Part shown: positions 17,009 to 26,498 of the stretch, piece after piece
How the letters are laid out: the number at the start of each line of letters is the position of its first letter
Numbering within the stretch: the first letter of the stretch is position 1
DNA from: CAYMAZ01 sp964388575
GTDB lineage: Bacteria > Bacteroidota > Bacteroidia > Bacteroidales > DTU049
Reading direction: 5' to 3'
Length of the DNA: 64,000 nt
NCBI GenBank assembly: GCA_964388575.1
Contig: CAYMAZ010000005.1
Location: 1 to 64,000 of the forward strand
Program-made: the position numbers and the translations under genes
The notes under the pieces: model-generated
The model's database searches: none
The model's input: the letters and a program-made list of their open reading frames with translations, nothing else
Told to the model about the DNA's origin: nothing

Positions 17009-17536
17009 TCAATATGGTTTGATGGATTGGATGATACCCAAAAACTGATCTTTATATTTAACATATGCCTTTTCAAGCCCCATATAAACAAAGGTAATTA
17101 TGTTATCATCATCAGGAAAGAAAATCATAACAGTTGACATCATTTCTTCTTTTGATCCATCTTCATTTGAATAGAATCCCCATCCATCAATGGCGACAAA
17201 GTCAATTCCATTAATCTCAAATTCAGAAGTTTCTTCATCCCATTGAATATCAGTAAGCAATGTTTCAACAAGATCAAAACTTTCCTCAATCAAATCGGTC
17301 ACAGCAGTTTCTTCAGCAGGATTTTCAGACTTCCAGATCATTGAAATCATTCTGCCATAATCTGATTCATCGCTTGGAGCAAAACTAAAATAATTTGTTT
17401 CGTTTGTTGCTTTCCAGTTAGACGGAATCTCTATTGTAATTATTGTCTGACCGGTGTCAGGGTAACGATGTTTTGTTTGTGCATTTACTGTAGTTAGAAT
17501 AAACAGTGCTAAAAAAAACAGGAAGAAATTTTTCAT
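17009..17536 (-). CDS. Secreted protein of unknown function, PsbP/Mog1-like size
   Basis: A 175-residue exported protein. It has a signal peptide (FFLFFLALFILTTVNAQ) and a mature part of alternating strands and helices. IPSNWKATNETNYFSFAPSD near the start and the later strand ITFVYMGLEKAY resemble the Mog1/PsbP/DUF1795 fold of stress-related periplasmic or surface proteins. There is no lipobox. Neighbours give no hint: the hybrid kinase gene converges on it. A weak family assignment; it could equally be called hypothetical. Confidence 0.6.
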   Translation of the reverse strand: MKNFFLFFLALFILTTVNAQTKHRYPDTGQTIITIEIPSNWKATNETNYFSFAPSDESDYGRMISMIWKSENPAEETAVTDLIEESFDLVETLLTDIQWDEETSEFEINGIDFVAIDGWGFYSNEDGSKEEMMSTVMIFFPDDDNIITFVYMGLEKAYVKYKDQFLGIIQSIKPY

Positions 17537-17561
17537 AGTTAAATTTTTTTAAATAATGATG

Positions 17562-17591
17562 CAAAATTAAAAACAAATTTTTAATTGCAAA
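17562..17591 (-). promoter_or_regulatory. Two-box Bacteroidetes promoter for the 17.0-17.5 kb gene
   Basis: On the minus strand TTTG (17588-17591), 18 bases, then TAATTTTG (17562-17569), 25 bases before the ATG at 17536. Both boxes match the Bacteroidetes consensus, and the spacing is close to normal. A second TAATTTTG lies at 17588-17595. Confidence 0.6.
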
Positions 17592-17729
17592 ATTATATTT
17601 ATATATCTAATAATTTGTAATAATTCTTTTTTTTTTGATTAATTTAACAATTATTCTTCTTGTTATTAGAGACATACCAGCCAAACATTGTTTGCTTACC
17701 AAAAGCTCAAATAATCACAAAAAAAATTG

Positions 17730-17737
17730 TAGTTTTG
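17730..17737 (+). promoter_or_regulatory. Promoter -7 box (TAGTTTTG) of the tricorn protease gene
   Basis: A perfect TAnnTTTG, 12 bases before the ATG at 17750. No -33 TTTG at the usual distance. Confidence 0.45.
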
Positions 17738-17749
17738 TTTTAAAAAAAA

Positions 17750-20700
17750 ATGAAAACAATTATTCAGTTTATCATTCTTAACGCACTTGTATTGAGTTTG
17801 TTTGCACAGCAGGAAACTCGTCTTCTCAGATTTCCAGCAACACATGGCAGTCAGATTGTTTTTACATTTGCTGGCGATCTGTATCTGGTTTCCACAGCAG
17901 GAGGAACTGCACGAAGACTAACCTCTGATCTAGGATTTGAGATGTTTCCAAAATTTTCTCCCGATGGAAGCATGATTGCATTTACTGGACAATATGACGG
18001 AAATACAGAGGTTTATGTCATCCCTTCCACAGGTGGAGTGCCAAAAAGAATAACATACACAGCAACTCTGGGACGTGATCAGGTTTCAGACAGAATGGGG
18101 CCTAACAACATCGTAATGGCATGGACACATGATGGAGAACACATCATTTATCGTTCACGAAAAAAAACATTTAACGATTTCATCGGTCACTTATTTATGG
18201 TTCCGGTTGATGGAGGACACTCTACTCCCCTCTCTCTTTCAACCGGTGGCTTTTGCAGCTTTTCTCCCGATGGAAAAAAACTTGCATTCAACAGAGTATT
18301 CCGCGAGTTCAGAACATGGAAGTATTACCAGGGAGGAATGGCAGATGATATCCGGATTTTTGATTTTGAAACAAAGAAAATCATCAACATCACTAATCAC
18401 AACGCTCAGGACATATTTCCAATGTGGATCAATAATGAAATATTTTTTGTGTCAGACAGAGACAGAATTGCAAATCTTTTCGCATATGATTTACAAACGG
18501 AACAAATCCGTAAAGTAACAAATTTCACTGAATATGATGTCAAGTTTCCATCACATTCAAATGATGCAATTGTATTTGAAAATGGAGGTTATATTTACCG
18601 TTACGATGTTCCGTCAAAACAGACAAATAAAGTCAGTATTTATATTGCAGATGATGTTCCGGCAGGAAGGAGTACCTTAAAAGATGCATCTAAAAACATT
18701 CAGTACACTGACTTTTCACCGAACGGCGAACGACTTGTTCTCAGNNNNNNNNNNTCCTTCTGAATCAGGAATCATTAGAAATATCACAAATACTTCCCGA
18801 GTTCATGAACGCAATGCTGTGTGGTCTCCTGATGGGAAATACATCGCCTATATCAGTGATGAAACCGGCGAATTTGAAATTTATATGCAATCACAGGACG
18901 GAAATGAGAAACCAGTTCAACTCACAAAAAATGCAGACACCTATTATTTTACAGTTTCTTGGTCTCCGGACAGCAGATACATTTTATTCAATGATAAAAA
19001 AATGAGACTACGCTACATAGATGTCACAACTCAAAAAGTCACCGAAGTAGCACACAATAAAATCTGGGAAATTACAGGTTTTACCTGGAGCCCTGACAGT
19101 AGATGGATTGCGTATACAAATTCAGAACCCAACGGACTGTCGACCATCAAACTTTATGGACTAGACAACAATAACACCTACAATGTAACAGATGAATGGT
19201 ATCGTTCATACAGTCCTGAATTCAGCTCAGACGGAAAATATCTGTATTTCATTTCCGACAGGGATTTTAACCCAACTTATAGCAGGACAGAATGGAATCA
19301 TTCTTACAGTAAAATGGCCAAACCATACTTCGTTACGCTTTCAAAAAATATTGACAACCCTCTCAGATTAAAAAATAACGAAGTAAAAATTGAAGAACAA
19401 CCTGTCTCAGAAAAAGATTCAAAAACAAATGATCAATCTGTTCAATCTGTAACAATGGATATTGATACTGATAATCTTGTTTCCAGAATATTATCCTTAC
19501 CTGTTGATGCCGGAGACTACTGGAATGTGTGCGGGAAAGATGATAAAATGTATTACATGAGAAACAATCCTGACAACGATAAAAGTTTCATGTATATGTT
19601 TGATTTTGCAAAGCGGGAAGAAAAAGAGATCGTTGAATGTTCATCTTTTCAATTTTCAGCGAACAATAAAAAAATGCTAGTCAGAAAAAACAGAGATTAT
19701 TACGTGATCGATATTCCTGCTGCACCTGCAAAACTTGAAAAGAAAGTCAACCTGGATGATATGAAAGTCTGGCCTGATCTGAAGGCAGAATGGACACAGA
19801 TATATTACGAAAGCTGGAGACAGATGAGAGATTTTTTCTATGACGCAAACATGCACGGTGTTGACTGGGAAAGTATTAAGCAAAAATATGAAGTATTGCT
19901 GCCATACATCAACCACAGACATGATTTGAATTACATCATTGGAGAGATGATAGGTGAACTGAACGTAGGACATGCATACGTAAACGGAGGAGATCTTCCG
20001 GAACTGAAGCGTATAAGCATGGGGTTGCTCGGTGCTGAATTTATCAGAGATCCATCAGGATATTACAAAATTGAAAAGATTCTCGAAGGTGCAAACTGGA
20101 GTTCAAAATTAAGATCTCCACTTTCAGAGCAGGGAGTGAACATTCATCCCGGAGATTTCATCATAGCCATTGACGGAAAAGACGTTTCGAAAGAAACAGA
20201 TATGTTTACTCTGTTAATCGGGAAAGCAGACAAGCAGGTTGAACTTACTGTGAACAGCATTGCTTCGCCCAGGGGCAGTCGAAAAACAATTGTCATTCCA
20301 ATCTCAGATGAATCAGAATTGTATTATTACAATTGGGTTCAGAACAACATCAGAAAAGTTTCTGAGGCCACAAATGGGGAAGTCGGGTATCTTCATATTC
20401 CTGATATGGGAGTTGGAGGCTTAAATGAATTTACGAAATATTTCTATCCCCAGTTGCACAAAAAAGCTCTGATCGTTGATGACCGTGGTAACGGTGGAGG
20501 TAATGTATCACCCATGATCCTGGAAAGATTACAACGCCAGGTACAGCGAGGAAATATGGCAAGAAATGTTGAGATTCCCTATCAAACTCCCCGCCAGATG
20601 ATCAATGGTCCAATAGTGGTTCTTGTCAATCAATATTCTGCATCTGATGGCGATCTTTTCCCCTATGGCGTCAAACATTACGGAATAGGGAAAGTGATTG

Positions 20701-20987
20701 GAGTCAGAACCTGGGGTGGTGTTGTTGGTATCCGTGGGACACTCCCATTTATTGACGGAGCTGTCCTAAACAGACCTGAATATGCATCTTATCACCCTGA
20801 AACAGGTGAATGGATTATTGAAGGGTGGGGTGTTGATCCTGATATTGTGATTGACAATGATCCTTACGAAGAGTTTTTAGGAAAGGACGCACAACTGGAA
20901 AAGGCGATTGAAGTGATTCTGGAAGAAATGAAACAATTTCCGCCAGTTCACCCGATCCCTCAAAAGGGACCAGATAAAAGTAAATAA
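17750..20987 (+). CDS. Secreted tricorn-type serine protease (S41 family), interrupted only by an assembly gap
   Basis: A large exported peptidase of about 1083 residues. A signal peptide (about residues 1-20) is followed by PD40 propeller repeats (FPKFSPDGSMIAFTG, WSPDGKYIAYISD) that fill the first two thirds. A tricorn C1 region, a PDZ domain (HPGDFIIAIDGKDV) and the S41 catalytic core complete it. Catalytic residues fit tricorn: His codon at 19971 in VGHAYVNGG, the DDRGNGGG loop, and a Ser-Asp pair (codons at 20643 and 20646) in QYSASDGDLFPYG. The frame changes across the N gap at 18745. Homology suggests about eight codons are missing there, so it is not a pseudogene. It likely degrades peptides in the periplasm or outside the cell. 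Confidence 0.88.
18745..18754. other. Assembly gap (10 N) in the tricorn protease gene
   Basis: The left flank ends in the strand NGERLVL plus two bases, the right flank begins one base before PSESGIIRN. Family members have about eight further residues between these points, so the true gap is roughly 20-30 bases. Confidence 0.9.
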
Positions 20988-21019
20988 TTTTTAAGGTTAA
21001 TGAAACTGTCTTTTAAAAA

Positions 21020-21715
21020 ATGAACACGATTGAAAGAAAAATTACATTTCATTCACTGAACGGACTATCTGACTATAAAACGACTTGGGAGCTTCAGGAA
21101 CAACTACAACAGGAAATTATTGATCTGAAACTGAAACATCAAAATGAGACTGCAGGACATTTAATATTTTGTGAACATGCACATGTATACACTCTCGGAA
21201 GGTTTGGCGACAAAAACAATCTGCTGCTTGATTATATGAAACTTCAGGCAGCAGATGCACAATTTTTTCATATTGACCGGGGTGGAGACATAACATATCA
21301 CGGTCCGGGTCAGTTGGTAGGATATCCTATTCTGAACCTTGAAAGTTTTGAAATGGGCGTAAAAGCATATATTCACAATATGGAAGAATGCATCATCAAC
21401 ATGCTTGATAAACACAACATTCACGCAACACGACTGGAAGGTGCGACCGGTGTCTGGCTTGACACAAATATTCCTTTACGTACCCGTAAAATTTGTGCCA
21501 TAGGTGTCAAAGTTAACCGAAGCGTCAGTATGCATGGATTTGCATTAAATGTGAATACAGATCTCTCTTATTTCAATCATATTAATCCCTGCGGCTTTAC
21601 AGATAAATCTGTAACGTCAATGGAAAAAGAACTTGGCAGGAAGGTCAGCTTTGAGAAAGTCAAAGCTGACCTTCTCAGCCAATTCCAAAACATATTTGAT
21701 TTTCAAATCATCTGA
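21020..21715 (+). CDS. lipB: Octanoyl-[acyl-carrier protein]:protein octanoyltransferase
   Basis: A 231-residue enzyme that moves octanoyl from ACP to lipoyl domains, the first step of lipoate synthesis. The catalytic dyad is Lys157 (RKICAIGVKV) and Cys191 (INPCGF). The acyl-binding block RGGDITYHGPGQLVGYP and the GATGVW motif are complete. Length is normal for the family. It starts 32 bases after the tricorn protease and may be read from the same message. No lipA is in the window. The gene converges on eno, whose terminator lies in the space between. Confidence 0.95.
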   Translation: MNTIERKITFHSLNGLSDYKTTWELQEQLQQEIIDLKLKHQNETAGHLIFCEHAHVYTLGRFGDKNNLLLDYMKLQAADAQFFHIDRGGDITYHGPGQLVGYPILNLESFEMGVKAYIHNMEECIINMLDKHNIHATRLEGATGVWLDTNIPLRTRKICAIGVKVNRSVSMHGFALNVNTDLSYFNHINPCGFTDKSVTSMEKELGRKVSFEKVKADLLSQFQNIFDFQII

Positions 21716-21800
21716 ATTCAAATCATATTCTAACAGGTTGTTAACACAGAGTTACGCATAGTTAATTCCATAGCACAGAAAAAAGCACATCCGAAACACG

Positions 21801-21816
21801 TATGATTCGAATCATA
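21801..21816. repeat. Perfect 16-base palindrome between lipB and eno
   Basis: TATGATTCGAATCATA is its own reverse complement. Its right half and the bases after it (AATCATATTCT) recur at 21723-21733, just after lipB. No transposase or other partner is seen, so this could be a protein-binding site or chance. Confidence 0.5.
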
Positions 21817-21850
21817 TTCTGGCATAACAGTATTATTTGTTCTTTAAGGG

Positions 21851-21886
21851 CAAAAAAATGTCATCTTCCGTTAATCAGAAGATGAC
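21851..21886 (-). terminator. Intrinsic terminator after eno
   Basis: On the minus strand GTCATCTTC and GAAGATGAC (plus-strand 21860-21868 and 21878-21886) form a perfect 9-bp stem with a 9-base loop, followed by a run of seven Ts. It lies 85 bases past the eno stop and would end the alpha-operon transcript. Confidence 0.8.
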
Positions 21887-21971
21887 AAAGATATATGGCA
21901 AAAAGAATTCGTAGTTACTCTTCTGTCAACAAACAAGATTGAGAGCTAAAAAAAGTGTGCTGAAAAACAGA

Positions 21972-23267
21972 CTATTTGCAATATTTGTGATAAAACCAAT
22001 TCCCTGCATAATCAGCAGCATTTCCAAGCATTTCTTCTATTCTCAACAACTGATTGTATTTAGCTATACGCTCTGAACGACATGCTGATCCTGTTTTGAT
22101 TATGCCAGTATTCAATGCAACGCTCAAGTCGGCAATAGTTGTATCCTCGGTTTCACCTGACCTGTGGCTGATGATACTTGTATAGGCATTTTGTTTTGCA
22201 AGAGATACAGTATTAATTGTCTCAGTTACAGTTCCAATCTGATTGAGTTTGATTAGTATTGAATTTGCAATGTTTTTTTGAATGCCTTTTGCGAGCCTTT
22301 CCACATTTGTTACAAACAAATCATCACCAACAATCTGAATCTTTTGTCCTAACTTTTTAGTCATCATCTCCCATCCTTTCCAGTCGTCTTCAGCCAAACC
22401 ATCTTCTATTGAAACAATTGGATATCGCTTTACCCAATCGGCCCAATATTCAACCATCTGAGCTGAAGTGAGTTTATCTCCGCTGGATTTTTTCAAATGA
22501 TATACCTTTTCCTTTTCATCATAAAATTCTGAAGCAGCGGGATCTAGTGCGATGAAGACTTCTTCACCCGGCTTATAACCTGCTTTTTCAATTGCTTCAA
22601 TGATGACCTGAAGAGCCTCTTCATTGGACTTAAGATTGGGAGCAAAACCACCTTCATCACCAACAGCAGTAGAATAATTTTTCTTCTTCAAAACAGCCTT
22701 TAATGAATGAAACACTTCAATGCCCATTCTCAATGCTTCTGCAAAATTTTCAGCTTTTACAGGCATAATCATAAACTCCTGAAAATCTACACTGTTGTCA
22801 GCATGTGACCCCCCATTCATGATGTTCATCATCGGTACAGGGAGCAAATTTGCATTCACTCCACCGATATATCTAAACAAAGGCTGACCGGTTTCTATAG
22901 CAGCTGCATGAGCAATGGCCATTGAGACACCAAGTATGGCATTTGCACCAAGTTTGGATTTATTTTTTGTACCATCAAGTTGTATCATATACTGATCGAT
23001 TACACTTTGAGACAAGACATTCAGTCCTCTCAGTTCTTCAGCAAAAACTTTGTTGACATTCTGAACAGCTTTGTGAACACTTTTCCCCATGTAATACTTT
23101 GATTCGTTGTCACGGAGTTCAATTGCTTCATGAACACCTGTAGATGCACCAGAAGGGACGCAAGCCCTTCCTATGACACCATTTTCTGTCATGACATCGA
23201 CTTCGATTGTCGGATTGCCTCTGGAATCAATAATTTGTCTTCCAAAAATATTAATAATTGTACTCAT
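21972..23267 (-). CDS. eno: Enolase
   Basis: A 431-residue phosphopyruvate hydratase that interconverts 2-phosphoglycerate and phosphoenolpyruvate in glycolysis. The signature ILIKLNQIGTVTET, the metal ligands in ALDPAASEFYD, SIEDGLAEDD and VGDDLFVTN, and the SHRSGETEDTTIADL loop are all intact. N-terminal GRQIIDSRGNPTIEV and length are normal. The gene follows rplQ by 78 bases and is probably transcribed from the ribosomal cluster or from a processed transcript; a strong hairpin stands 17 bases before its start. Confidence 0.97.
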   Translation of the reverse strand: MSTIINIFGRQIIDSRGNPTIEVDVMTENGVIGRACVPSGASTGVHEAIELRDNESKYYMGKSVHKAVQNVNKVFAEELRGLNVLSQSVIDQYMIQLDGTKNKSKLGANAILGVSMAIAHAAAIETGQPLFRYIGGVNANLLPVPMMNIMNGGSHADNSVDFQEFMIMPVKAENFAEALRMGIEVFHSLKAVLKKKNYSTAVGDEGGFAPNLKSNEEALQVIIEAIEKAGYKPGEEVFIALDPAASEFYDEKEKVYHLKKSSGDKLTSAQMVEYWADWVKRYPIVSIEDGLAEDDWKGWEMMTKKLGQKIQIVGDDLFVTNVERLAKGIQKNIANSILIKLNQIGTVTETINTVSLAKQNAYTSIISHRSGETEDTTIADLSVALNTGIIKTGSACRSERIAKYNQLLRIEEMLGNAADYAGNWFYHKYCK

Positions 23268-23284
23268 TTGTTTGTTATTTATGA

Positions 23285-23316
23285 AAATAGTAGTTGAAAT
23301 GATTCAACTACTATTT
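23285..23316 (-). promoter_or_regulatory. Strong hairpin in the eno 5' leader (rplQ-eno spacer)
   Basis: A perfect 14-bp inverted repeat: AAATAGTAGTTGAA at 23285-23298 and TTCAACTACTATTT at 23303-23316, with a 4-base loop. On the mRNA it ends 17 bases before the eno ATG. It lacks a real T-run (only TTTTC follows), so it is more like an RNA-processing, stability or attenuation element than a full terminator. Confidence 0.65.
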
Positions 23317-23345
23317 CTGGTTAATCAATTTGATAAAATAATATT

Positions 23346-24002
23346 CTAATTCTTGGGTGCATCATCATCAGCAGCTTCCGGCTGATCTATAGGTTGCTCA
23401 TCAGGTATAACAGTTTCTTCAATGACAGGTTCTTCAGTATTGACTTCTTCTGCGGCAGGCTCTTCTGATACAGGTTCTTCAACATTCTCAGATGATACAT
23501 CAGGTTGTTCTTCCTGAATGTCTTCAGTTTTTGTTTCAACTTTCTTTTTGGTATCAGCAATTTCTTCTGTTTTTGCTTTTTTGGATCCTCTTCTTCTTCT
23601 TGAAGTTTTCTTTTCACTTTTAGCAGCTGATTCCAGCATCGCTTCGTTGTAATCCACGAGTTCAATATAACACATATCAGCATTATCACCAGTTCTGATT
23701 CCGGTTTTCAATATTCTGGTGTACCCACCCGGTCGATCTCCGATTTTCTGCGAAACTTCACGAAAAAGTTCAGTGACAGCTTGTTTATCCTGAAGATAGC
23801 TAAACACGATCCGACGTGAATGCGTTGTGTCATTTTTTGATTTTGTAATAAGTGGTTCAACAAATATTTTCAAAGCCTTTGCTTTTGCAACTGTAGTATA
23901 AATTCTTTTGTGAATTATGAGTGATGCTGCCATGTTCGACAACATTGATTGTCTGTGAGCCTTTTGTCTTCCCAGATGATTGATTTTTTTTCTGTGTCTC
24001 AT
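23346..24002 (-). CDS. rplQ: 50S ribosomal protein L17 with long acidic C-terminal tail
   Basis: A 218-residue protein whose first 120 or so residues are ordinary L17 (MRHRKKINHLGR, then GDRPGGYTRILKTGIRTGDN), which binds 23S rRNA near the exit tunnel region. After about residue 130 it has a basic linker (KKTSRRRRGSKKAK) and about 75 residues dominated by Glu, Pro and Val in repeated EEPV-like units, ending in DDDAPKN. Extended L17 forms occur in Bacteroidetes; the tail is probably disordered and of unknown use. Last ribosomal gene of the cluster, 17 bases after rpoA. Confidence 0.95.
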   Translation of the reverse strand: MRHRKKINHLGRQKAHRQSMLSNMAASLIIHKRIYTTVAKAKALKIFVEPLITKSKNDTTHSRRIVFSYLQDKQAVTELFREVSQKIGDRPGGYTRILKTGIRTGDNADMCYIELVDYNEAMLESAAKSEKKTSRRRRGSKKAKTEEIADTKKKVETKTEDIQEEQPDVSSENVEEPVSEEPAAEEVNTEEPVIEETVIPDEQPIDQPEAADDDAPKN

Positions 24003-24019
24003 TTTAAAGTTTCTTTCTA

Positions 24020-25015
24020 TTAATCATTATCTAACTTATATTTTGAAATATCCATTCCGAAATTCAGATTTTTGGATTTTACAAGTTCTTCAAGTTCAGC
24101 AAGTGACTTTTTCCCGAAGTTTCTGAACTTCAGCAGGTCATTTTTACTGTAGGAAACCAAATCTCCTAATGTTTCAACATCAGCAGCTTTCAGACAATTC
24201 AGTGCCCGAACTGACAGGTCCATATCCACCAGTTTGGTTTTGAGAAGTTGTCTTGTATGCAGATCTGATTCATCAAGTTCTTCAACCTGGTCTTTAACTT
24301 CAGCTTCCAGAGTGATTTTTTCATCAGAAAACAACATAAAATGCTGAATCAGAATTTTTGCAGCTTCATTGAGGGCATCCTTGGGTTCAATGGATCCATC
24401 AGTTTGAATTTCGATAATCAGTTTCTCATAATCAGTTTTTTGCTCAACCCTGAAATTTTCAATCCAGTAGTTTACATTTTTAATTGGAGTAAAAACTGAA
24501 TCCATTGCAATGGTTCCAATCAGTTCTGTGTTGATATTTTTATTTTCCTCAGCGAGCACATAGCCTCTTCCCTTTTCAATGGTTACTTCAATATTCAGTT
24601 TCACTGAGGGTATTAAATGACAGATGACCAGATCAGGATTTAAGACTTGAAATCCTGTGAGAAATTTATTAAAATCTCCTGCAGTAAAAACTTCCTGACC
24701 TAAAATATTCAGATTAACCTTTTCTGTATTTATTTCAGCGATTTGTCTTTTGAACCTGACTTTTTTCAGGTTTAAAACGATGTCTGCCACGTCTTCAACA
24801 ACGCCTTCGATTGTTGAAAACTCATGGTCAACACCGTCAATCCGGATTTGGGTAATTGCAAAGCCTTCAAGTGATGAAAGTAAAATACGTCGGAGCGCAT
24901 TTCCGATCGTTACTCCGAAACCAGGTTCCAACGGACGAAATTCAAATTTTCCGTGAAACTCATCAGAGTCGATCATGATTACTTTATCCGGTTTTTGAAA
25001 TGTTAATATTGCCAT
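24020..25015 (-). CDS. rpoA: RNA polymerase alpha subunit
   Basis: 331 residues. The N-terminal domain dimerises and carries beta and beta-prime (FRPLEPGFGVTIGNALRRIL), and the C-terminal domain (LSVRALNCLKAADVETLGDL, then FRNFGKKSLAELEELV) contacts UP elements and activators. The ATG at 25015 begins MAILTFQKPDK as in relatives; an upstream in-frame ATG at 25042 would add nine residues. The gene lies 30 bases after rpsD and 17 bases before rplQ. Confidence 0.97.
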   Translation of the reverse strand: MAILTFQKPDKVIMIDSDEFHGKFEFRPLEPGFGVTIGNALRRILLSSLEGFAITQIRIDGVDHEFSTIEGVVEDVADIVLNLKKVRFKRQIAEINTEKVNLNILGQEVFTAGDFNKFLTGFQVLNPDLVICHLIPSVKLNIEVTIEKGRGYVLAEENKNINTELIGTIAMDSVFTPIKNVNYWIENFRVEQKTDYEKLIIEIQTDGSIEPKDALNEAAKILIQHFMLFSDEKITLEAEVKDQVEELDESDLHTRQLLKTKLVDMDLSVRALNCLKAADVETLGDLVSYSKNDLLKFRNFGKKSLAELEELVKSKNLNFGMDISKYKLDND

Positions 25016-25045
25016 GGATATTATTTGTTTTATTATAATCAATAA

Positions 25046-25651
25046 CTATTTAGAATACAACTCAACGATCAGCTGTTCGTTAATGTTTTCAGGAATTTCT
25101 TCTCTTTCAGGATAAGCCATAAACTTCCCTGCCAGAAGATTCATATCCCATTCAAGCCAGGGATATTGATTACGGTTTGAATGCACTGAATCCTGAATCA
25201 CTTCAAGTGATTTTGATTTCTCTCTAACAGCGATGATATCACCGGGTCTTAAAAGAAATGATGCAGTATTGACAACTTTACCGTTCACAGTGACATGTCT
25301 GTGTGATACAAGCTGACGTGCAGCAGATCTTGTTGGAGCAATACTGAGACGGTATACTACATTGTCTAAACGTGATTCAATAATTTTCAACAGGTTTTCA
25401 CCAGTTTTCCCTTTCATTTTGGAAGCCACATCAAACATTCTGCTGAATTGCCTTTCAAGCATTCCATAGGTATATTTAGCTTTCTGTTTCTCCATCAGCT
25501 GAATGCCGTATTCTGAAACTTTCCTTCTTTTTTTTGCAATTCCGTGTTGTCCGGGAGGATAATTCTTTTTCTCAAAGGATTTATCACTGCCGTAAATCGG
25601 AGTACCGAATTTTCTCGCAATTTTTGTTTTTGGTCCGATATATCTTGCCAT
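25046..25651 (-). CDS. rpsD: 30S ribosomal protein S4
   Basis: A 201-residue primary 16S rRNA-binding protein. MARYIGPKTKIARKFG starts it, and the S4 RNA-binding domain is RLDNVVYRLSIAPTRSAARQ with VSHRHVTVNGK. The ATG at 25651 is chosen because it gives the canonical start, and longer frames run back into rpsK. S4 often represses its own operon in bacteria; no site for that is recognisable here. Confidence 0.97.
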   Translation of the reverse strand: MARYIGPKTKIARKFGTPIYGSDKSFEKKNYPPGQHGIAKKRRKVSEYGIQLMEKQKAKYTYGMLERQFSRMFDVASKMKGKTGENLLKIIESRLDNVVYRLSIAPTRSAARQLVSHRHVTVNGKVVNTASFLLRPGDIIAVREKSKSLEVIQDSVHSNRNQYPWLEWDMNLLAGKFMAYPEREEIPENINEQLIVELYSK

Positions 25652-25673
25652 AATTCTTATTTTATCAATATTA

Positions 25674-26063
25674 TTATACTCTTCTTCTTTTTGGAGGACG
25701 ACATCCATTGTGTGGTAAGGGAGTGATGTCCATAATTTCAACTACTTCAATATTTGCATTATGTAAAGATCTTATAGCAGATTCACGACCTGATCCCGGA
25801 CCTTTTACAAACACCTTAACCTTACGAAGTCCCAGATCGTATGCCACTTTTGCACAATCTTCAGCTGCAACCTGACCTGCATAGGGCGTGTTCTTCTTTG
25901 AACCTCTGAATCCCATTTTTCCTGCAGATGACCAGCTGATAACCTGCCCGCTTTCATTCGTCAACGAAACAATGATGTTGTTGAACGAAGCAGTAATGTA
26001 TGCACGACCATTCGCATCTACTTTAACGACTCTTTTCTTTGTTACTCTTGTGGATTTAGCCAT
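25674..26063 (-). CDS. rpsK: 30S ribosomal protein S11
   Basis: 129 residues, platform protein of the 30S subunit near the decoding centre. VDANGRAYITASFNNIIVSLTN, GKMGFRGSKKNTPYAGQ and the C-terminal DITPLPHNGCRPPKRRRV are characteristic and complete. It follows rpsM by 32 bases. Confidence 0.97.
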   Translation of the reverse strand: MAKSTRVTKKRVVKVDANGRAYITASFNNIIVSLTNESGQVISWSSAGKMGFRGSKKNTPYAGQVAAEDCAKVAYDLGLRKVKVFVKGPGSGRESAIRSLHNANIEVVEIMDITPLPHNGCRPPKRRRV

Positions 26064-26095
26064 CTTGTAATAATTTATATTTTAACTACTTATTT

Positions 26096-26476
26096 TTAAC
26101 CTTTTGGTGCCTTCTTCTTGTTGGCAACAGTTTTTCTCTTTCCTTTTCTTGTACGCGCATTGTTTTTTGTACTCTGACCTCTCAGAGGCAATCCGATACG
26201 ATGCCGGATACCGCGATAACAACCGATATCCATCAGTCGTTTGATGTTTGTCTGAACTTCGGATCGAAGTGCACCTTCAACCTTGTACTCGTCGTTTATG
26301 ATGGTACGGATGATATTCTGTTCATCATCAGACCATTCACTCACCTTTTTATTCACATCAATATTTGCTTTATGCAAAATTTCACGTGACAAACTCCTGC
26401 CTATTCCATAGACATAAGTTAGTCCTATTTCTCCTCTTTTGTTCTTGGGTAAATCTATTCCCGCAATACGTGCCAT
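26096..26476 (-). CDS. rpsM: 30S ribosomal protein S13
   Basis: 126 residues, a head protein that bridges to the 50S subunit and touches P-site tRNA. MARIAGIDLPKNKRGEIGLT, then YGIGRSLSREIL, and the basic C-terminal tail GQSTKNNARTRKGKRKTVAN are typical. It follows rpmJ in the alpha cluster. Confidence 0.97.
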   Translation of the reverse strand: MARIAGIDLPKNKRGEIGLTYVYGIGRSLSREILHKANIDVNKKVSEWSDDEQNIIRTIINDEYKVEGALRSEVQTNIKRLMDIGCYRGIRHRIGLPLRGQSTKNNARTRKGKRKTVANKKKAPKG

Positions 26477-26498
26477 ATGTTGCTGATATTTAAATTAC

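Noticed and set aside
23387..23689. A lysine-rich open frame of 100 codons inside rplQ
   Set aside because: It is the shifted reading of the Glu/Pro-rich L17 tail on the same strand and has no independent support.
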